A stretch of 64,000 nt of DNA from Orobanche coerulescens (GCA_033398695.1 CM065812.1:142358858-142422857); one strand, 5' to 3'; shown: positions 1 through 12,000, counted from the first letter of the stretch. Numbers and translations: made by a program. Notes: a model not told the origin generated them from the sequence alone.

Positions 1-98
1 CAGCAAGACGGACCCTGCAGCACAAACCAAAAATGACAAGGGAGTTAGTCTATATCTCACTCAAAATGCCTAACTCGAAAATTTCGATCCTTTCTTAC

Positions 99-1842
99 CT
101 GTTGACCAGCTCGGGATCGCGGCTAAAATAAGGCTTGCCCCGAGAGGTTTCCACCTCAGCAATCGCCACCTTCTTCGTGGGGCCGCCCGATGACCGGGAG
201 CCGGACGCCGAGGGCCTAGGGCCTGATCCCTCCGTCATCGGGATGGCAGAAATAGGAGCCGCAGCAACCGGAGGCTCAAGAATGGACACATCCGCCTCAG
301 TAATCAGCAGGGACTCCTCCGGCCTCCGCCTCTTGCGGCGCTGAAGTTGTTCCTCTTCCTGAACTACCGGCTCGGCGACCGGCACCTCAGCAGGCCTCAT
401 CACCGGAGCAGGGCAAGACGTCGTCGCAGGAACGCGACCAGTCTTCTTACCCAGGTGAAGGCGACCGATGAGTCCTGGGTTGGACATGACAATCTCTGGT
501 GGTGGCTCGGTAAAGAGGGGAAAATGAGTCTCTGTCAAAGACGAAATGCAAACAAGTCAGGCAACTACTTAAATGCTACGACCTCCTGGAGACGATCGTC
601 AAGCAAGGAAGCACCAATTAAGTTTATACCTGGAGGTCTCAAGTGACGAGGGAAGCGAAACAATCGAGCCCCCAACCAATGAAGTTGGTTACCAAGCGAG
701 CGAACGTCAATGAAGGAATCCGGCAAGGCACGAATCCGCTCCCAAACGATCAAGAAATCGAAAGGGAGATCGCCGATCGCTGGAACGAGAGGTCCTGCAA
801 AAAGAAAACAAAATTAGATCAGTCCAAGACAAGCTCAATCAAGGGGAGAGTTAAAATCCTTACTCGGATTCCTCTCCCGAAAATTGGTAGGAATCTCCAA
901 CTCCTCCTCCGGTCAGTCACTCGATGCCGATCGCCACGCTCCGCCGACCCAGCACCATTTTGCCAGGTTGCCGCGGGTCTTGTTCGGCACACCAAGGACC
1001 ACTCTTCCCATTCGGCCTTGGATATGATTCCCACCGATTGACCCTTTCTGTGCAGCCAGTTTAAACAGATAGTTCATCTCCATCGCAGAAAGGAGGCGGA
1101 ACAACCGGTGATCGCCAAACAGTGTCAAAGTGCAGATGACCTGTAGCCAAGCATTCGGCGTCAGTTGGAGCGGCGCCAGATTCCAGGCGATCAGTAAGTA
1201 GGAGACGGAGAATGGGAGAGGGAATCGCAGACCGGCCTCCATGATCATCTCACTAACGGCGACCATCCCCTCGGGCGGTTGATCGGCACGTTCATTTTCC
1301 GATGGCACGTGCAGGGAGACGTCAGAGGGAATATGATATTTTGCCCTCCAGTGGTTCACGTCTTTCCGGGTCGCCGAACTCCGGATCTTACCAAGGCTCC
1401 ACTGAGACGGGTCGACGGCCCGAAACACCGTCTGGTTCACATGTTCATAAGGATGAGCGGCGGAGTAGGCTTCGAAGTCAAATTCCGGACAGGGTCCGGC
1501 GATCCCCTCCATAATCTTGGTAAAAGCCATATAGGCGGGGCCAAAGACACTCTGCCGTTCCCAAGTTAGCCGCTCCAATTCGTCCTCATCCGCCGGCGAG
1601 CCCCCCTGCTCCGCCGTCGCCGTCGTCCTCGCCACTGCGGCCTCGTTGAAAAGCTCTTCGAGTTCTGCAGGTGCAATCCCCGCACGAATGGCCTCAACGG
1701 ACGTGTCTATGTCGACTCCAACGGGAATCTCATCCTGGTCAGGAGAGGCCGCGGCGACAGAAGAACTTCCTGCCTCGAAGGTCTTGGATCCTCCCGATAT
1801 ATTATAAAAAGTAGAGGGAGAAAGAAGATTGATTTTCCTTAC
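99..1842 (-). pseudogene. antisense extra gene of the Tat element, putative 'gypsy-type transposon' domain, spliced
   Basis: Minus-strand reading enters open frame at about 1842. Exon 1 runs to 864 (donor GTAAGG at 863), exon 2 is 794-630 (acceptor TTTTTGCAG, donor GTATAA), exon 3 is 531-99 (acceptor TTTGACAG, donor GTAAGA) and the gene continues past the window start. All junctions are phase 1 and the frame stays open across them, apart from one TGA at 913-915. Exon 1 resembles the plant PF04195-type domain (motif MIMEAGLRFPLPFSVSYLL, then LTPNAW). Exon 3 has a basic RRKRRR stretch that could be a nuclear-localisation signal. No ATG is visible at the 5' end, so a further upstream exon or a non-ATG start is possible. 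Function is unknown. Exon limits are inferred by eye. Confidence 0.7.
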
Positions 1843-2280
1843 CTAAAGAAAAGAATACGATCGGCACAAGAAGCTCCGGAAATTTTTGCAGAGTTTCAGC
1901 TATGGATGCAAGGACGCGTAAAGAATGAAAGTGAAGAAGCCCTAGCCCTTTTATAGATGGAGGCGAGGGTCTAAATGCAAATAGGAGAAATCTCGAGGGT
2001 TGGATCGCAACCGTCATAGTGGGGACACATTAAATGCTGCCCTCGAATCCTGCGTACGCGTCTTTTTGAGGGCACGCCAGCCGACAAGTCTGACAAACCG
2101 CCGGACTCCCCCAACAGCGGCGCGACGCGTGTCCTTGCAACTTTTCGAGAGCCCGCCTTCATTTCCCGCTGCTCCCAGCGCAGAAGGAGATCGTCCAGAT
2201 TTGAATACAGATCGGCTGATCGGCTAAATGTCGGCGATCGCCAACAGTGCCACCTCACCCCGTGTTTTCAACATCGAGGC

Positions 2281-2295
2281 GAGCTGGGGGGAAAT
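2281..2295 (+). promoter_or_regulatory. polypurine tract of the Tat-type element
   Basis: Purine-rich GGGGGGAAAT lies directly before the LTR start TGTTGTG at 2296. Position and composition fit a plus-strand priming site and set the element's orientation. Confidence 0.75.
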
Positions 2296-3171
2296 TGTTG
2301 TGCGGCGATTAGTACGCCTCGATAGGCGATCGGCATCACGATCAGAGAAGCCAATCATAGAAGACATGCTCGAGGCAAACACCCGGAAATCAGCACATAC
2401 GGCGATCGTCTTTTGATACCCAGCGATCGTCTTTGATGTCCAAACCAGAGACGATCGTCTCGTGCCACGTATGGATCCAACATCCATCAAAGTCGTCGAA
2501 GATCGAATCTTGGACGGTGGCCCACGTGCAGATCCACAAAGGGCGCCGACAGATAGGACATTTGACCACAGCCTGTCACCTACCTCACCTACAGACAAGG
2601 CCGCCGAAAGGTACAAAGTGGGTCCTCCCCGGACAGCGACACAAGACGCGTGATAGCTTCCCATTGGTTCGCCCAGCTGGCCACCAGCAGCGACCTCGGA
2701 CCTCAAGGGAACAGGCCCACGTGACGGGACGATCGGCCATCTTATTATAATATAGAAAACGGCGGTCGCCCGCGATCACCTGAGGGGTCCCAACTACCTT
2801 ATCTCCTATAAATAGGGAACTCACTTCAGTGGCAAAACAAGAGACTTACAGGCAAATTAACGCCATTATACACACTTATCAAACATTCCAAGCAAGAACT
2901 CTCAGATCCATGTATCTGGTTCTTCCGGCAATCTACACGCTCTACAGCTTAGATAACTAGAAGTCTTTACACTCATTGTAATAGATTCTAACATTAATAT
3001 TTGTACTCGATAGTATATTTATTAATAACATCTCGCGAGAGCATTCAAGCCCGGGATTAACAACCCCGACAAATCTTGTGTTATCTTTTTCTCACGGAAG
3101 TGTTCTCGCATTTGTTTGTTACTCGATCATTCCAGCAATACTATCTTCGGATAATATTTTGGGTAACAACA
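2296..3171 (+). repeat. 3' LTR of the Tat-type element
   Basis: Starts TGTTGTGC and ends GGTAACAACA, with inverted TGTTG/CAACA termini, 876 bp. The U3 part repeats GGCGATCG/GCGATCGTC palindromic motifs. A TATA box (CTATAAATAG) is at 2806-2815. The downstream part holds TCTCGCGAGA (3031-3040) and a segment that matches, in reverse complement, the solo LTR at 31838-33025. The right flank starts aacct; the partner TSD is outside the window. Confidence 0.85.
2806..2815 (+). promoter_or_regulatory. TATA box of the Tat-type LTR
   Basis: CTATAAATAG lies between the GCGATCG-rich U3 and the conserved 3' part of the LTR. The solo LTR has the same box on the minus strand near 32456-32468. It probably marks the LTR promoter. 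Confidence 0.6.
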
Positions 3172-3624
3172 AACCTTTATTAGTATAAATCCTCATGTTT
3201 ATGATTATCTTATGATATGGACCGAAACTTCATATGTCTTTAAAAATTGTTCTTATTTTGCATCTATCACTCTTTTTGGATGATTTGGTTTTTGATTTGG
3301 TAGTTCTTGATTATTACAAGTTGACTATTCTGGTATCACTTCATATTCCCCGAAATTCTATTAAGCGTTTGTGTTGAGTATTGTTTTGCAGATTATCAAC
3401 TCGGCCTTTTTTGTTAATGACAAAAAGGGGGAGTAATATATGCTTGTTCTGAACTTTTATTGAGTAACTGTTTTGTATCTCATATTTTTAGGATATATTT
3501 TGTGGGTATAATTGCTTATCTCAGGGGGGAGTTACTCTTAGGGGGAGTCTTTCTAAAATTAACTAAATTTCCTCCATGTTCTAAAAGTTCTAAACAAGTT
3601 TTCATATAATTATTTTGTCATCAT

Positions 3625-3639
3625 CAAAAAGGGGGAGAT
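3625..3639 (+). promoter_or_regulatory. Sirevirus-like polypurine tract
   Basis: CAAAAAGGGGGAGAT sits directly before the LTR start at 3640 and is the last of several similar tracts (3422, 3525-3547). Confidence 0.75.
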
Positions 3640-4772
3640 AGTTAAACCAATATTTTTATACAAATTTTGATGATATTTCAATAAACAAAATAATCATAAT
3701 ATATTACACAAATTGATATTGCCTTTTAAATCATAACATGTTTTACATTTTAATATTACTTGTTAAAGATAATGTACGCTATACTATATATGACGTACGT
3801 AATGCACTTATTTTACTGTTGGTCAAATTCTAGAAAGTTAGCAAAATTGAACGGTCTTATGAAGGATAACGCACGTAACACATTGTTGATAACGTACTTA
3901 ATAGGCTTTGGATTTGAATCTATGATCTAACCGTTGATTTTCTTAGTGACGTCATCCAGTATGTCATATCATCCAACGGCTATCTGAAGACTTTATTACA
4001 TATGCAATTGCTGAAGATAACAGACGTAAAGGATGGATAAATTGCTACTGGACGATTCTGGAGTTACATACGTACATTACAAAGACTAAGTTACCTACGC
4101 TATTGAAGCTTACGTATGCTACTCACACTACATAACGTACGTTACAAGTGTTTCCTATAAATAGTGGGAAAATGGCTTCAAAGTGCTATAAATAGAAGGT
4201 TTCCAATATGTTGAGCTACACAAGTATTACACAAGCATTCATACTATTATCTGAGCTTTATTCGCAATATTTCTCGGGAGATATATTCATTGTAACTGCT
4301 ACAAGAAAAATTGTGCTAACAATCTTCGATATAGATTATTTTATCACTGTGTGCTATTTGTTTGAAAGATGAGTAAGTGTACTCGCAAAATCTTTGTATT
4401 TGAGAGAGGTTATCTTGTACTCGATAAACAAGATATAATGGTCAGTATTGAGCCAAGAAATCAAGAAATTGAAGTTAAGCTTTAAGCTAGAAAGTGCTAT
4501 TGTAATAGATTTGGCACTGAACTATAAAGTGCATTCTGTTGAGAAGAAAAGTCCTAGTCCATATACTAGGTAGGGGACGTAGGCTTTTTGATAGCCGAAC
4601 CTGTCGAACAATTTCTTGTGTTCTTTCCTTTCCGCACTTCTTTTACTCTGATTAATCACTTCCGCACGAAAAAAGTTCATTACTCTTCCTACCAATATTC
4701 AAACCCGCTTCTAGTGGCCGTACCAATCCAACAATTAGTATCGAAACGGTCTATTTTTTTACCGGTCTAACA
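3640..4772 (+). repeat. 3' LTR of the Sirevirus-like copia element
   Basis: About 1133 bp, starting at the PPT (first bases AGTTAAACC; the canonical TG is mutated) and ending GGTCTAACA. The U3 part (3770-4140) is rich in TACGTA-type palindromes. Two identical TATA boxes (CTATAAATAG) lie at 4155-4164 and 4186-4195, 31 bp apart. Confidence 0.7.
4155..4195 (+). promoter_or_regulatory. two TATA boxes in the Sirevirus-like LTR
   Basis: CTATAAATAG occurs at 4155-4164 and again at 4186-4195, just downstream of the palindrome-rich U3. Either could position transcription. Confidence 0.55.
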
Positions 4773-4774
4773 CC

Positions 4775-5546
4775 TGTAATGCCCCCTAAATCGTATGGGA
4801 ATATTACATGCCGTAGATCCTTCCCACAAGGATCTACCAAGCTAAACATCACAAAACGACCAAGCGTTTTCCCAACCGGGGCCATCAATACAATGATACG
4901 AATCGTTAAGTTCAATTATAAACAACTGCATGGACCGGTGAGGTCATACGACTGACATAAATTGGAAAAATACAACTCTGTACAAAGAATGCCCACGCAG
5001 GGGCAAAGATACAAAATAGCGAAAGGCGGAAAACGACTATGACGATACAACACAACTCGACTAAACTCCCAACTCTCGATCCTGTGACTGCTCCCCGAAC
5101 CTGCAAGCACATGGACATAAATCAGACATCCACCCCCCGATTACTCGAGGGTTAGAAAAATTCCACGATTTTGCTAGTGCCTGTATAATACGATACGAAA
5201 TGCAACAAGTAAATAACAACTATGAATTTGCTACGGAAATCAACTATCAAAATGTTCCCGAGAAGTTTTAGAATTTCGAACTCAAGCAAGAAATATTTGA
5301 AAAGGAACTCGTCATCTCGGGGATTTTTAAAATAGAAATTCTTTTGGACCTCGAGTCCTAATTTACAAATCCTTTTCGAAAACGTTAGGGCCTCAGCCCG
5401 ATTCTCATTTCAAAACACACTAGTTAAGATATCATTATGAGTCCGTGACCTAACTTTAAAACGTTATCCAAACAATCACTGTTATATGATCACTGTTCGT
5501 ACACATCATGTACCGAACTCCGAAGGCCTCGTCGGACCCTACCCGG
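4775..5546 (-). repeat. truncated Ty3/gypsy LTR, minus orientation
   Basis: Begins TGTAATGCCCCC on the plus strand, which read on the minus strand is an LTR end of the GGGGCATTACA type seen in the Tekay-like families here. It stops at 5546, where T1 starts. The last bases, read on the minus strand, give GGGTAGGGTCCGACGAGG, related to the paired module in the T1, D and A LTRs. The rest of this LTR is not in the window. Nothing in it looks coding. Confidence 0.55.
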
Positions 5547-7601
5547 TGTAATATCCGTAACTTTCCATTTTTAGCAGTTTCCATTTTTGGGGTATGTCTA
5601 TTTTTATCGACTCGCTTGTAACCGTTTCGACATTTTGAATCTACTTTATTCTTGGAGTTTTTCCAATTGGACGGGTTTTGGTGATGTTTTCACGTGATTT
5701 CATTTTATGACATGTTTTGCCGTATGAACGTTCGATTCTCGTAAAACTCGTTCGTTTTCATTGTTTCTTACTTTGTACAAGTTCGTATGATTGGGTTGGT
5801 CTTGTGGAGACCTTCAGTTCGTTGATCCGACGTCGTTTCGTGATTTTCGGTCACTTGGGCCATTTTTGTAATTTCCTAATAGTTTAGGGAATCTCATTTT
5901 CGTTGTTGCATTACGGACCCTTCGGTGGTCGGAATTATATTTTCTTTTATCACTTAGCTCCGTCGTCTGGTATGCTTCGTGTTTATGTTTCCGGAGTCTG
6001 ACCTCATCGTGCGTTTCGTGTTTTGTACCTTCGACAGCAGCGTACTGCTGATATGAGCAGCATTACCGAACTGCTGCGTAGGTAGCGCACGCTACCCCTG
6101 TTGCCTTGCGTGTGCTACCGATGTGCAGTTAGCGTGCGCTAACTCATTATTGTTAGCGTGCGCTAGCGAGTAGCAGCAGTAGCTGCTGGACCGGTTTCAG
6201 CCCCGTTAGCGCGCGCTATATATGATAGTTAGCGTGCGCAAACTTCACATTTATTTAGATCAGCGGCAGTTTAGATTCAGCATTATTTTCATCATTTTCC
6301 TTTCCTTCCCTTCCTACGGGCGATTTTGGCGATTCAGAGCAGATTGTGGAGAGTAATCAGTGGAGTTCCCTTCCAGTCCGATTCTTGTGTCTCGAGCATA
6401 ACACATCACCATCTAAACCCATCTCCATCGCCCGAATTCATGGTAATTTCTCAGGAACCCTAACTTTGACGAATTTGGGGGTTTTTCGAGATTCTAGGGT
6501 TTAGTTCTGAATTATTCAACTATATTACGATATTCTTTACCGATTGTGATTATTGAGTGATTCTAAATCCAATTTCCTTGATTTTAATCCGCGAATTATC
6601 AATACGGGGAGATTTTGCGTAAACCCTCGCCCGTATCAATTGATCGTTCATTGTCGTATCATGTAATCGGGGTTATGGGTGTATTCCAACAGAGTATTGT
6701 TGTCCGTTGGGACTGAACTGTGTTGATCCTTCGTTTAAGAACCGTCGTTTTCCACCCGGACCGTTCGTAGTCGTGTTTCACTTCCGTTTCTTCAAGAATG
6801 TCTCAAAGGCAAGTACTTTACATTTGTTTACATGTTCTAATATTTGAATTATGGCTGTATCGTGGTTGTTGTGGATGGTTATGTGTATGTTCACCTAGGG
6901 ACGGTCCGACGGGGCCTCTAGGGATACGTATTGCCGTGAGTGTGCGTATCGCGAACTGTGGTTAGCCACCCAGGGATGTCCGACGGGGCTCTGCGGGGTA
7001 CGGTGGCCGTGAGTCTCGTACCAACGGTTAACTTTGAATTGTGATTTGTTGGAGATAATGTGTTTTACGATTGTATAATGTAAATATTCCGGAATATAAA
7101 ATGTTTTCTAAAATGATTTTTGGCGCATATATTCATATGATTAGAATGTAGTTCAAATGGATTGTACTTGCACTAGCAGTTGTCGCTAACCCCTTAAATG
7201 GGGGAAATACTTTTTGTATTTCAGGTATCGATCGTGGGGACAAACGAGCACTTGAGCCGTATGAGGATGATGGGCAAGCATGATACTGACCAGTAGTCAT
7301 TTGTTGGTGTTCAGTTCTGTCTATTATTTTTTATGTCTTGTTTTGGGACTTTTGTATTATAAAATTGGTTTAAGTACTCGAGTTCTTCTTGTTTGAAAAT
7401 TGTTAATGTTGTGTTCCCGTTTTGGGAAATGGATTGATGTTGGATTCTATTTGTCGGGTTGTAGTCTTTTATTTGGGATTGTCGTTTTATTGGTGATTGT
7501 TTGTCGTTGTTGAATGTCTTGTTGGTATGTTAGCCTGGTGGATTCCATAGTGTGGGGTCCACGGCGCTGTAATATGCCATGAATGTCTTGGGGGTGTTAC
7601 A
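5547..7601 (+). repeat. 5' LTR of T1
   Basis: Starts TGTAATATCC and ends GGGTGTTACA, 2055 bp. U3 has clustered palindromes of the type GTTAGCG-TG-CGCTAAC (6090-6242). A paired module containing TCCGACGGGG recurs at about 6892-6966 and 6967-7030. The end, with GGGGTCCACGGCGCTGTAATAT, is shared with the D and A LTRs. Confidence 0.88.
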
Positions 7602-7606
7602 TAATA

Positions 7607-7618
7607 TGGTATCGGAGC
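7607..7618 (+). promoter_or_regulatory. primer binding site of T1 (tRNA-iMet type)
   Basis: TGGTATCGGAGC lies 5 bp after the LTR end. It differs by one base from the common plant tRNA-iMet PBS, TGGTATCAGAGC. D, C and B carry the same variant. Confidence 0.88.
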
Positions 7619-7723
7619 TTAGGTTTATGGATACCTAGGCTGTCGGTTATTTGGGTCTAGTCGAGTGTCGTTTTTTTTGGGACAGTATCACTGCTATGCC
7701 ATCATCTCAGTACGCCGGTGCTC

Positions 7724-7826
7724 GTAAGTTTTCCTAACTTGACTCGTTTCACCGTTCTGCTCTATTCCTGTCTTAGTATCTTGTTGTGTTTTGCGTTTGA
7801 ATTGTACTTGCCCATTACTTCTTCAG
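7724..7826 (+). other. probable leader intron of T1
   Basis: GTAAGT (7724) to TTCTTCAG (7826), 103 nt, T-rich. It lies between the PBS and gag and aligns in position with a similar interval in D (36781-36897), where the acceptor is followed at once by the gag ATG. Splicing is inferred from sequence. Confidence 0.5.
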
Positions 7827-7827
7827 A

Positions 7828-9060
7828 ATTCCTGCTGGTAGAGGACGCGGACACGGTCGCGGACGCGGTAGGGGACGTAGCACAGCCGGTGGGGCGGCCA
7901 TGTCCGATCACTCGGGAACTGATTTGGCGATGCCTTCTTTGTCGAACAGTGTTCCCCCTAGTTCCGGAGGTCAGCAGGACCAGTCTGCTAGCTCCGGTAA
8001 TGCACATGAGAATGTTGGAGTGGCCAATATTTTGCAGCAAGTAGCGAGCCAGATGACGCTACTGACTCAGGCCGTTCTAGTCGGCCAAGCTAATGCCAAC
8101 CCGGTTCCGCCTACTGGATCCGGCAATGATAAGTTTCTTCAGGACGTGATTCATATGCGTCCTCCACAGTTTGATGGTGCTTCCGACCCTTCCGGTTGGG
8201 AGAATTAGCTATTCGAGATGGAGAAAGTATTTGAGGCTGCTAATTGTTTCGAGGAGAGGAAAGTACCTATTGCTCAGTACTTCCTCGCCAAGGAGGCAGC
8301 AACGTGGTTACAAGCGGTGAAACTGCGTGACCGGGCCGCTACGTGGGCAGAGTTTTGAGATCTGATGGAAGATGAATTCTGTCCATGGCCAGTGAAAGAG
8401 GGAAGGATCCGAGCCTTCTTTGAGGCTAAGCCCCAAGATGTTCCCATTTCTCAAGCTATCAAAGACTACAATCAATAGCTGCATTATGTGAGGAACCAAG
8501 TCTGAGATGAGCTTGATAAGATTCGCCACTTTGATATGCGGATGAAACCGAGGGTGCGCCACTACATGTCTGGTCTGGGGTGCACGACTTTGAAAGAATA
8601 TCAGAATAAAGCGATGGCTTATGAGATGTCGTTTTCTGCGACAGAGACGGCAACCAAAGGAAAAAAGCAGAAGACCGCCGGTCAGTTTTCGGGAGGCAAG
8701 TCTGGAGGGTATCCGAAGGCTTAGTCTGGTTCGCGAGTCTTCGAGAGTCAGTCGCCGTCAGTTGGGTGAGGAAACGGTTCTAGGTCTGCTCCTACTGGTT
8801 CCATTCGTGGTCCTACGTGCTTCAACTGTAGTTGTCCGGGCCACATGATGGGTGAGTGTGATAGGCCTCCGATTCAGTGTCTTGCTTGTGGTCGGATGGG
8901 TCATCGTGCTAAGTTCTGTACGGATGCAGCTCGAGCTCCAGTTACTCAGATATCAGTCCCAACTGTGGGAGAGCCGAGTGTTAATCAGGCACCGACAGTT
9001 CCTCAGCCGCAGTAGAGTTTTGGTAGAGGTCGAGGACGTGGACAGCCTTCTAGAGGGGGA
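7828..9060 (+). pseudogene. gag of T1
   Basis: Same frame as pol. At the position of D's gag ATG, T1 has ATT, so the start is lost unless ATG 7900 is used. An N-terminal GRGRGRGR basic stretch is followed by the capsid region (RPPQFDGASDP, then KVPIAQYFL) and two CCHC zinc knuckles (CFNCSCPGHMMGEC and CLACGRMGHRAKFC, about 8818-8922). In-frame stops: TAG 8206, TGA 8356, TAG 8476, TGA 8503, TAG 8722, TGA 8767, TAG 9013. No frameshift is needed anywhere. Each stop can be explained by one C-to-T or G-to-A transition by comparison with D and A gag. Gag would form the cytoplasmic particle and bind the RNA. Confidence 0.85.
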
Positions 9061-12000
9061 GCGTCTAGTGTGGGGACTGTTCCGCCCCGGGTTTATAAGA
9101 TGAGACAAGCCGGAGACCCAGATGCGATGGTGGCTACAGGTACCGTCCACATCCTTGATCATCCTGTTTCTGTATTGTTCGATTCTGGTGCTACGCATTA
9201 TTTTATATCTATGGATTGTGTGCATCGTCTGCATGTTGATTGCCTTGTTGCTTGTGAGCCTTTTGTTGTTAAACTTCCTAGCAGGGATAGCATCGTGGGG
9301 GATCGTGAGGTTAGAGATTTTCCAGTGAGTATTGCGGGGAGGGTTTGGCCTTCTAATATAATTGCAGTAGATATTAGAGACGAGGATTTGATTCTAGGTG
9401 AGGATTGGCTGGACCGCCATGGGGCGATCATGAATTATAGAACGAGGACTGTTTCGATGTTAGCCTCTGACGGTACCGAGCATTCTTTTGTGGGGCGTAA
9501 ACGGAGTAGCCAGAGAATTCTGATCAGCGCCTTGAGGGCGGTGAGACTTCTTCGAGGAGGTTGCACGGGCTATTGGTGTTACGCTTTGAGATCGGAAGAA
9601 GGGGGAGTCGAGCTCTCGTCTATTCCGGTAGTGTGTGAGTATCCTGATGTCTTTCCAGACGAGTTACCAGGTTTGCCGCCGGACCGAGAAGTTGAGTTTA
9701 CCGTCGATTTAGAGCCGGGTGCAGCACCTATCTCTAAGACGCCATACCGTATGGCACCTGCCGAGATGCTGGAGCTGAAGAAACAGTTGGGAGAGTTGCT
9801 AGACATGGGGTATATTCGACAGAGTGCCTCACCTTGGGGCGCACCGGTCCTATTTGTGAAGAAGAAGGACGGGTCACTTCGTTTGTGTATCGACTACCGA
9901 GAGTTGAACAAAGTGACCATCGAAAACAAGTATCCGCTCCCGAGGATTTATGATTTGTTTGATCAGTTGCAAGGGGCAACTGTGTTTTCGAAGATTGATT
10001 TGAGATCGGGGTATTATCAGCTCCGAGTGAAGGACTCTGATATTCCGAAGACGGCCTTTCGGACGAGATACGGTCACTACGAGTTTGTGGTTATGCATTT
10101 TGGGCTAACCAACGCACCAGCCGTGTTCATGCAGCTTATAAACAAAGTCTTTATCGAGTACCTCGATAAGTGTGTAGTCGTTTTTATCGACGACATCCTG
10201 ATTTACTCGAGGAGCGAGGAGGAGCACGCCCGTCATTTGCATATCGTATTGGATATTTTCAGAACTCAGCATCTTTTTGCGAAGTTCTCAAAGTGTGAGT
10301 TTTGGTTACGGGAGGTTATGTTTCTCGGTCATGTGATCTTGGCCGAGGGTGTTTGTGTGGACCCACATAAGGTAGAGGCAGTGTTGGATTGGGCGCCGCC
10401 CAAGAACGTGAAGGAGGTCCGTAGTTTTCTGGGTTTGGCCGGATATTACCGTAGATTCGGCGAAGGGTTCTCTAAGCTCGCTCGACCGCTGACTCAGTTG
10501 TTACAGAAGTCAGAGAAGTTTGTGTGGACCGATGAGAGGCAGAATAGTTTTGAGGAGTTGAAGAAGCGGTTGACGACCGCTCCTGTTTTGGCGTTACCGA
10601 GCGGTAACGAGGGTTTCTCAGTTTTTAGTGATGCTTCGGGCCAAGGGCTAGGATGTGTACTTATGCAGCACGGGAGGACGATTGCCTATGCTTCCCGTCA
10701 GTTGAAACCATACGAGTTGAATTACCCTACGCACGATCTTGAGTTGGCAGCAGTCGTATTTGCGTTGAAGATCTGGCGTCATTACTTGTATGGCTCGTCG
10801 TGTCAGATTTTCACCGATCACAAGAGCCTGAAGTACATTTTCACCCAGAAAGAGCTTAATATGAGACAGAGGAGGTGATTGGAATTGATTAAGGATTACG
10901 ACCTCAAGATCCTCTATCATCCGGGCAAGGCTAATGTGGTAGCAGATGCCTTGAGCCGGAAATCGGTATCGCTTCGGGCGCTTGAGCTACTTACGGCCCA
11001 TTTGGGACTTCAGCGAGAGTTTACGAGATTGAGCATTGAGGTTGTACTGCCAGAGAGTTCCGGGCAGTTGCGTACTCTTGAGATTTCTTCATCTCTGGTC
11101 GATGACATTAAATCGGGACAATTGGAGGAACCGATGTTTATTCAGCTTCGAGAGAGTGTAGGGAAGGGAAAAGCCCCGGGATTCGTTATTCATGAGGACG
11201 GAGTGTTGAGATTCCGAGGTCGATTGTGTGTTCCGAACGACTCGGAACTGAGACAGAGTATTATGCGAGAGGCTCATGCGTCACCTTACTCAGTCCATCC
11301 AGGCTCGAGTAAAATGTATAAAGATTTGAGAAGGAATTTCTGGTGGAACGACATGAAGAATGAGGTAGTTCAGTTTGTGGCTAAGTGTTTGACTTGTCAG
11401 CAAGTCAAGATTGAGCATCAGCGGCCAGCCGGGTTATTGAATCCACTTCCCGTCCCGGAGTGGAAGTGGGAGGATATCTCTATGGATTTTGTCACGAGTT
11501 TGCCGAGGACGAAGACTGGTATGAACATGGTGTGGGTGACTGTAGACCGACTGACTACGTCGGCACATTTTCTAGGCATCAAGGATACTTGGGGTCCAGA
11601 AAAGTTGGCTCGTATTTTTATCGCGCAAATAGTGAGGCTTCATGGTACGCCGAGGACCATTATTTCAGACAGATATGGCCGATTTGTATCGCATTTTTGG
11701 CAGGCGGTACATAAGGCATTGGGGACACAGTTACGTTTGAGCACTTCGTTCCATCCCTGCATCGACAAGGTCGAACGTACCATTCAGACGTTCGAGGATT
11801 TGTTGCGCGCGTGTGCGTTAGATTGGAGTAGTGACTGGGAGGAACATCTGGCCTTGATTGAGTTTACTTATAATAATAGCTGGCATGCGTCGATTAGGAT
11901 GGCACCATATGAGGCACTTTATGGCCGACGTTGCCGATCGCCGATATGTTGGGATGAGCCGTCCGATCTAGTTGGCACCGAGCCAGATCTTGTGTTAGAG

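Larger units (their letters stand above)
1..3171 (+). mobile_element. 3' part of a Tat/Retand-type Ty3/gypsy retrotransposon
   Basis: The right end is a complete LTR (2296-3171) preceded on the plus strand by a purine tract ending GGGGGGAAAT, so the element is plus-oriented and 1-2295 is its interior between pol and the 3' LTR. That interval carries a minus-strand, intron-containing gene. Extra ORFs, often antisense, between pol and the 3' LTR are a known property of Tat-lineage elements. Pol lies outside the window, so the lineage call rests on this architecture. The same LTR family recurs as a solo LTR at 31838-33025. Positions 1843-2280 hold no coding sequence I recognise. Confidence 0.75.
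3172..4772 (+). mobile_element. 3' end of a Sirevirus-like Ty1/copia element
   Basis: The interior tail 3172-3639 has no coding sequence I can read but carries several PPT-like tracts: AAAAAGGGGGAG at 3422, GGGGGGAG and GGGGGAG near 3525-3547, and the final CAAAAAGGGGGAGAT at 3625-3639. Multiple copies of such tracts are a known Sirevirus hallmark. An LTR follows. The 5' part is missing: the Tat element abuts at 3171, either as an insertion into this element or as a truncation point. Confidence 0.7.

Noticed and set aside
99..1842. A host gene captured at the left edge
   Set aside because: It lies between the expected pol end and a PPT plus LTR, as in known Tat elements with extra ORFs, and shows a transposon-type domain. 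A host origin long ago is still possible.
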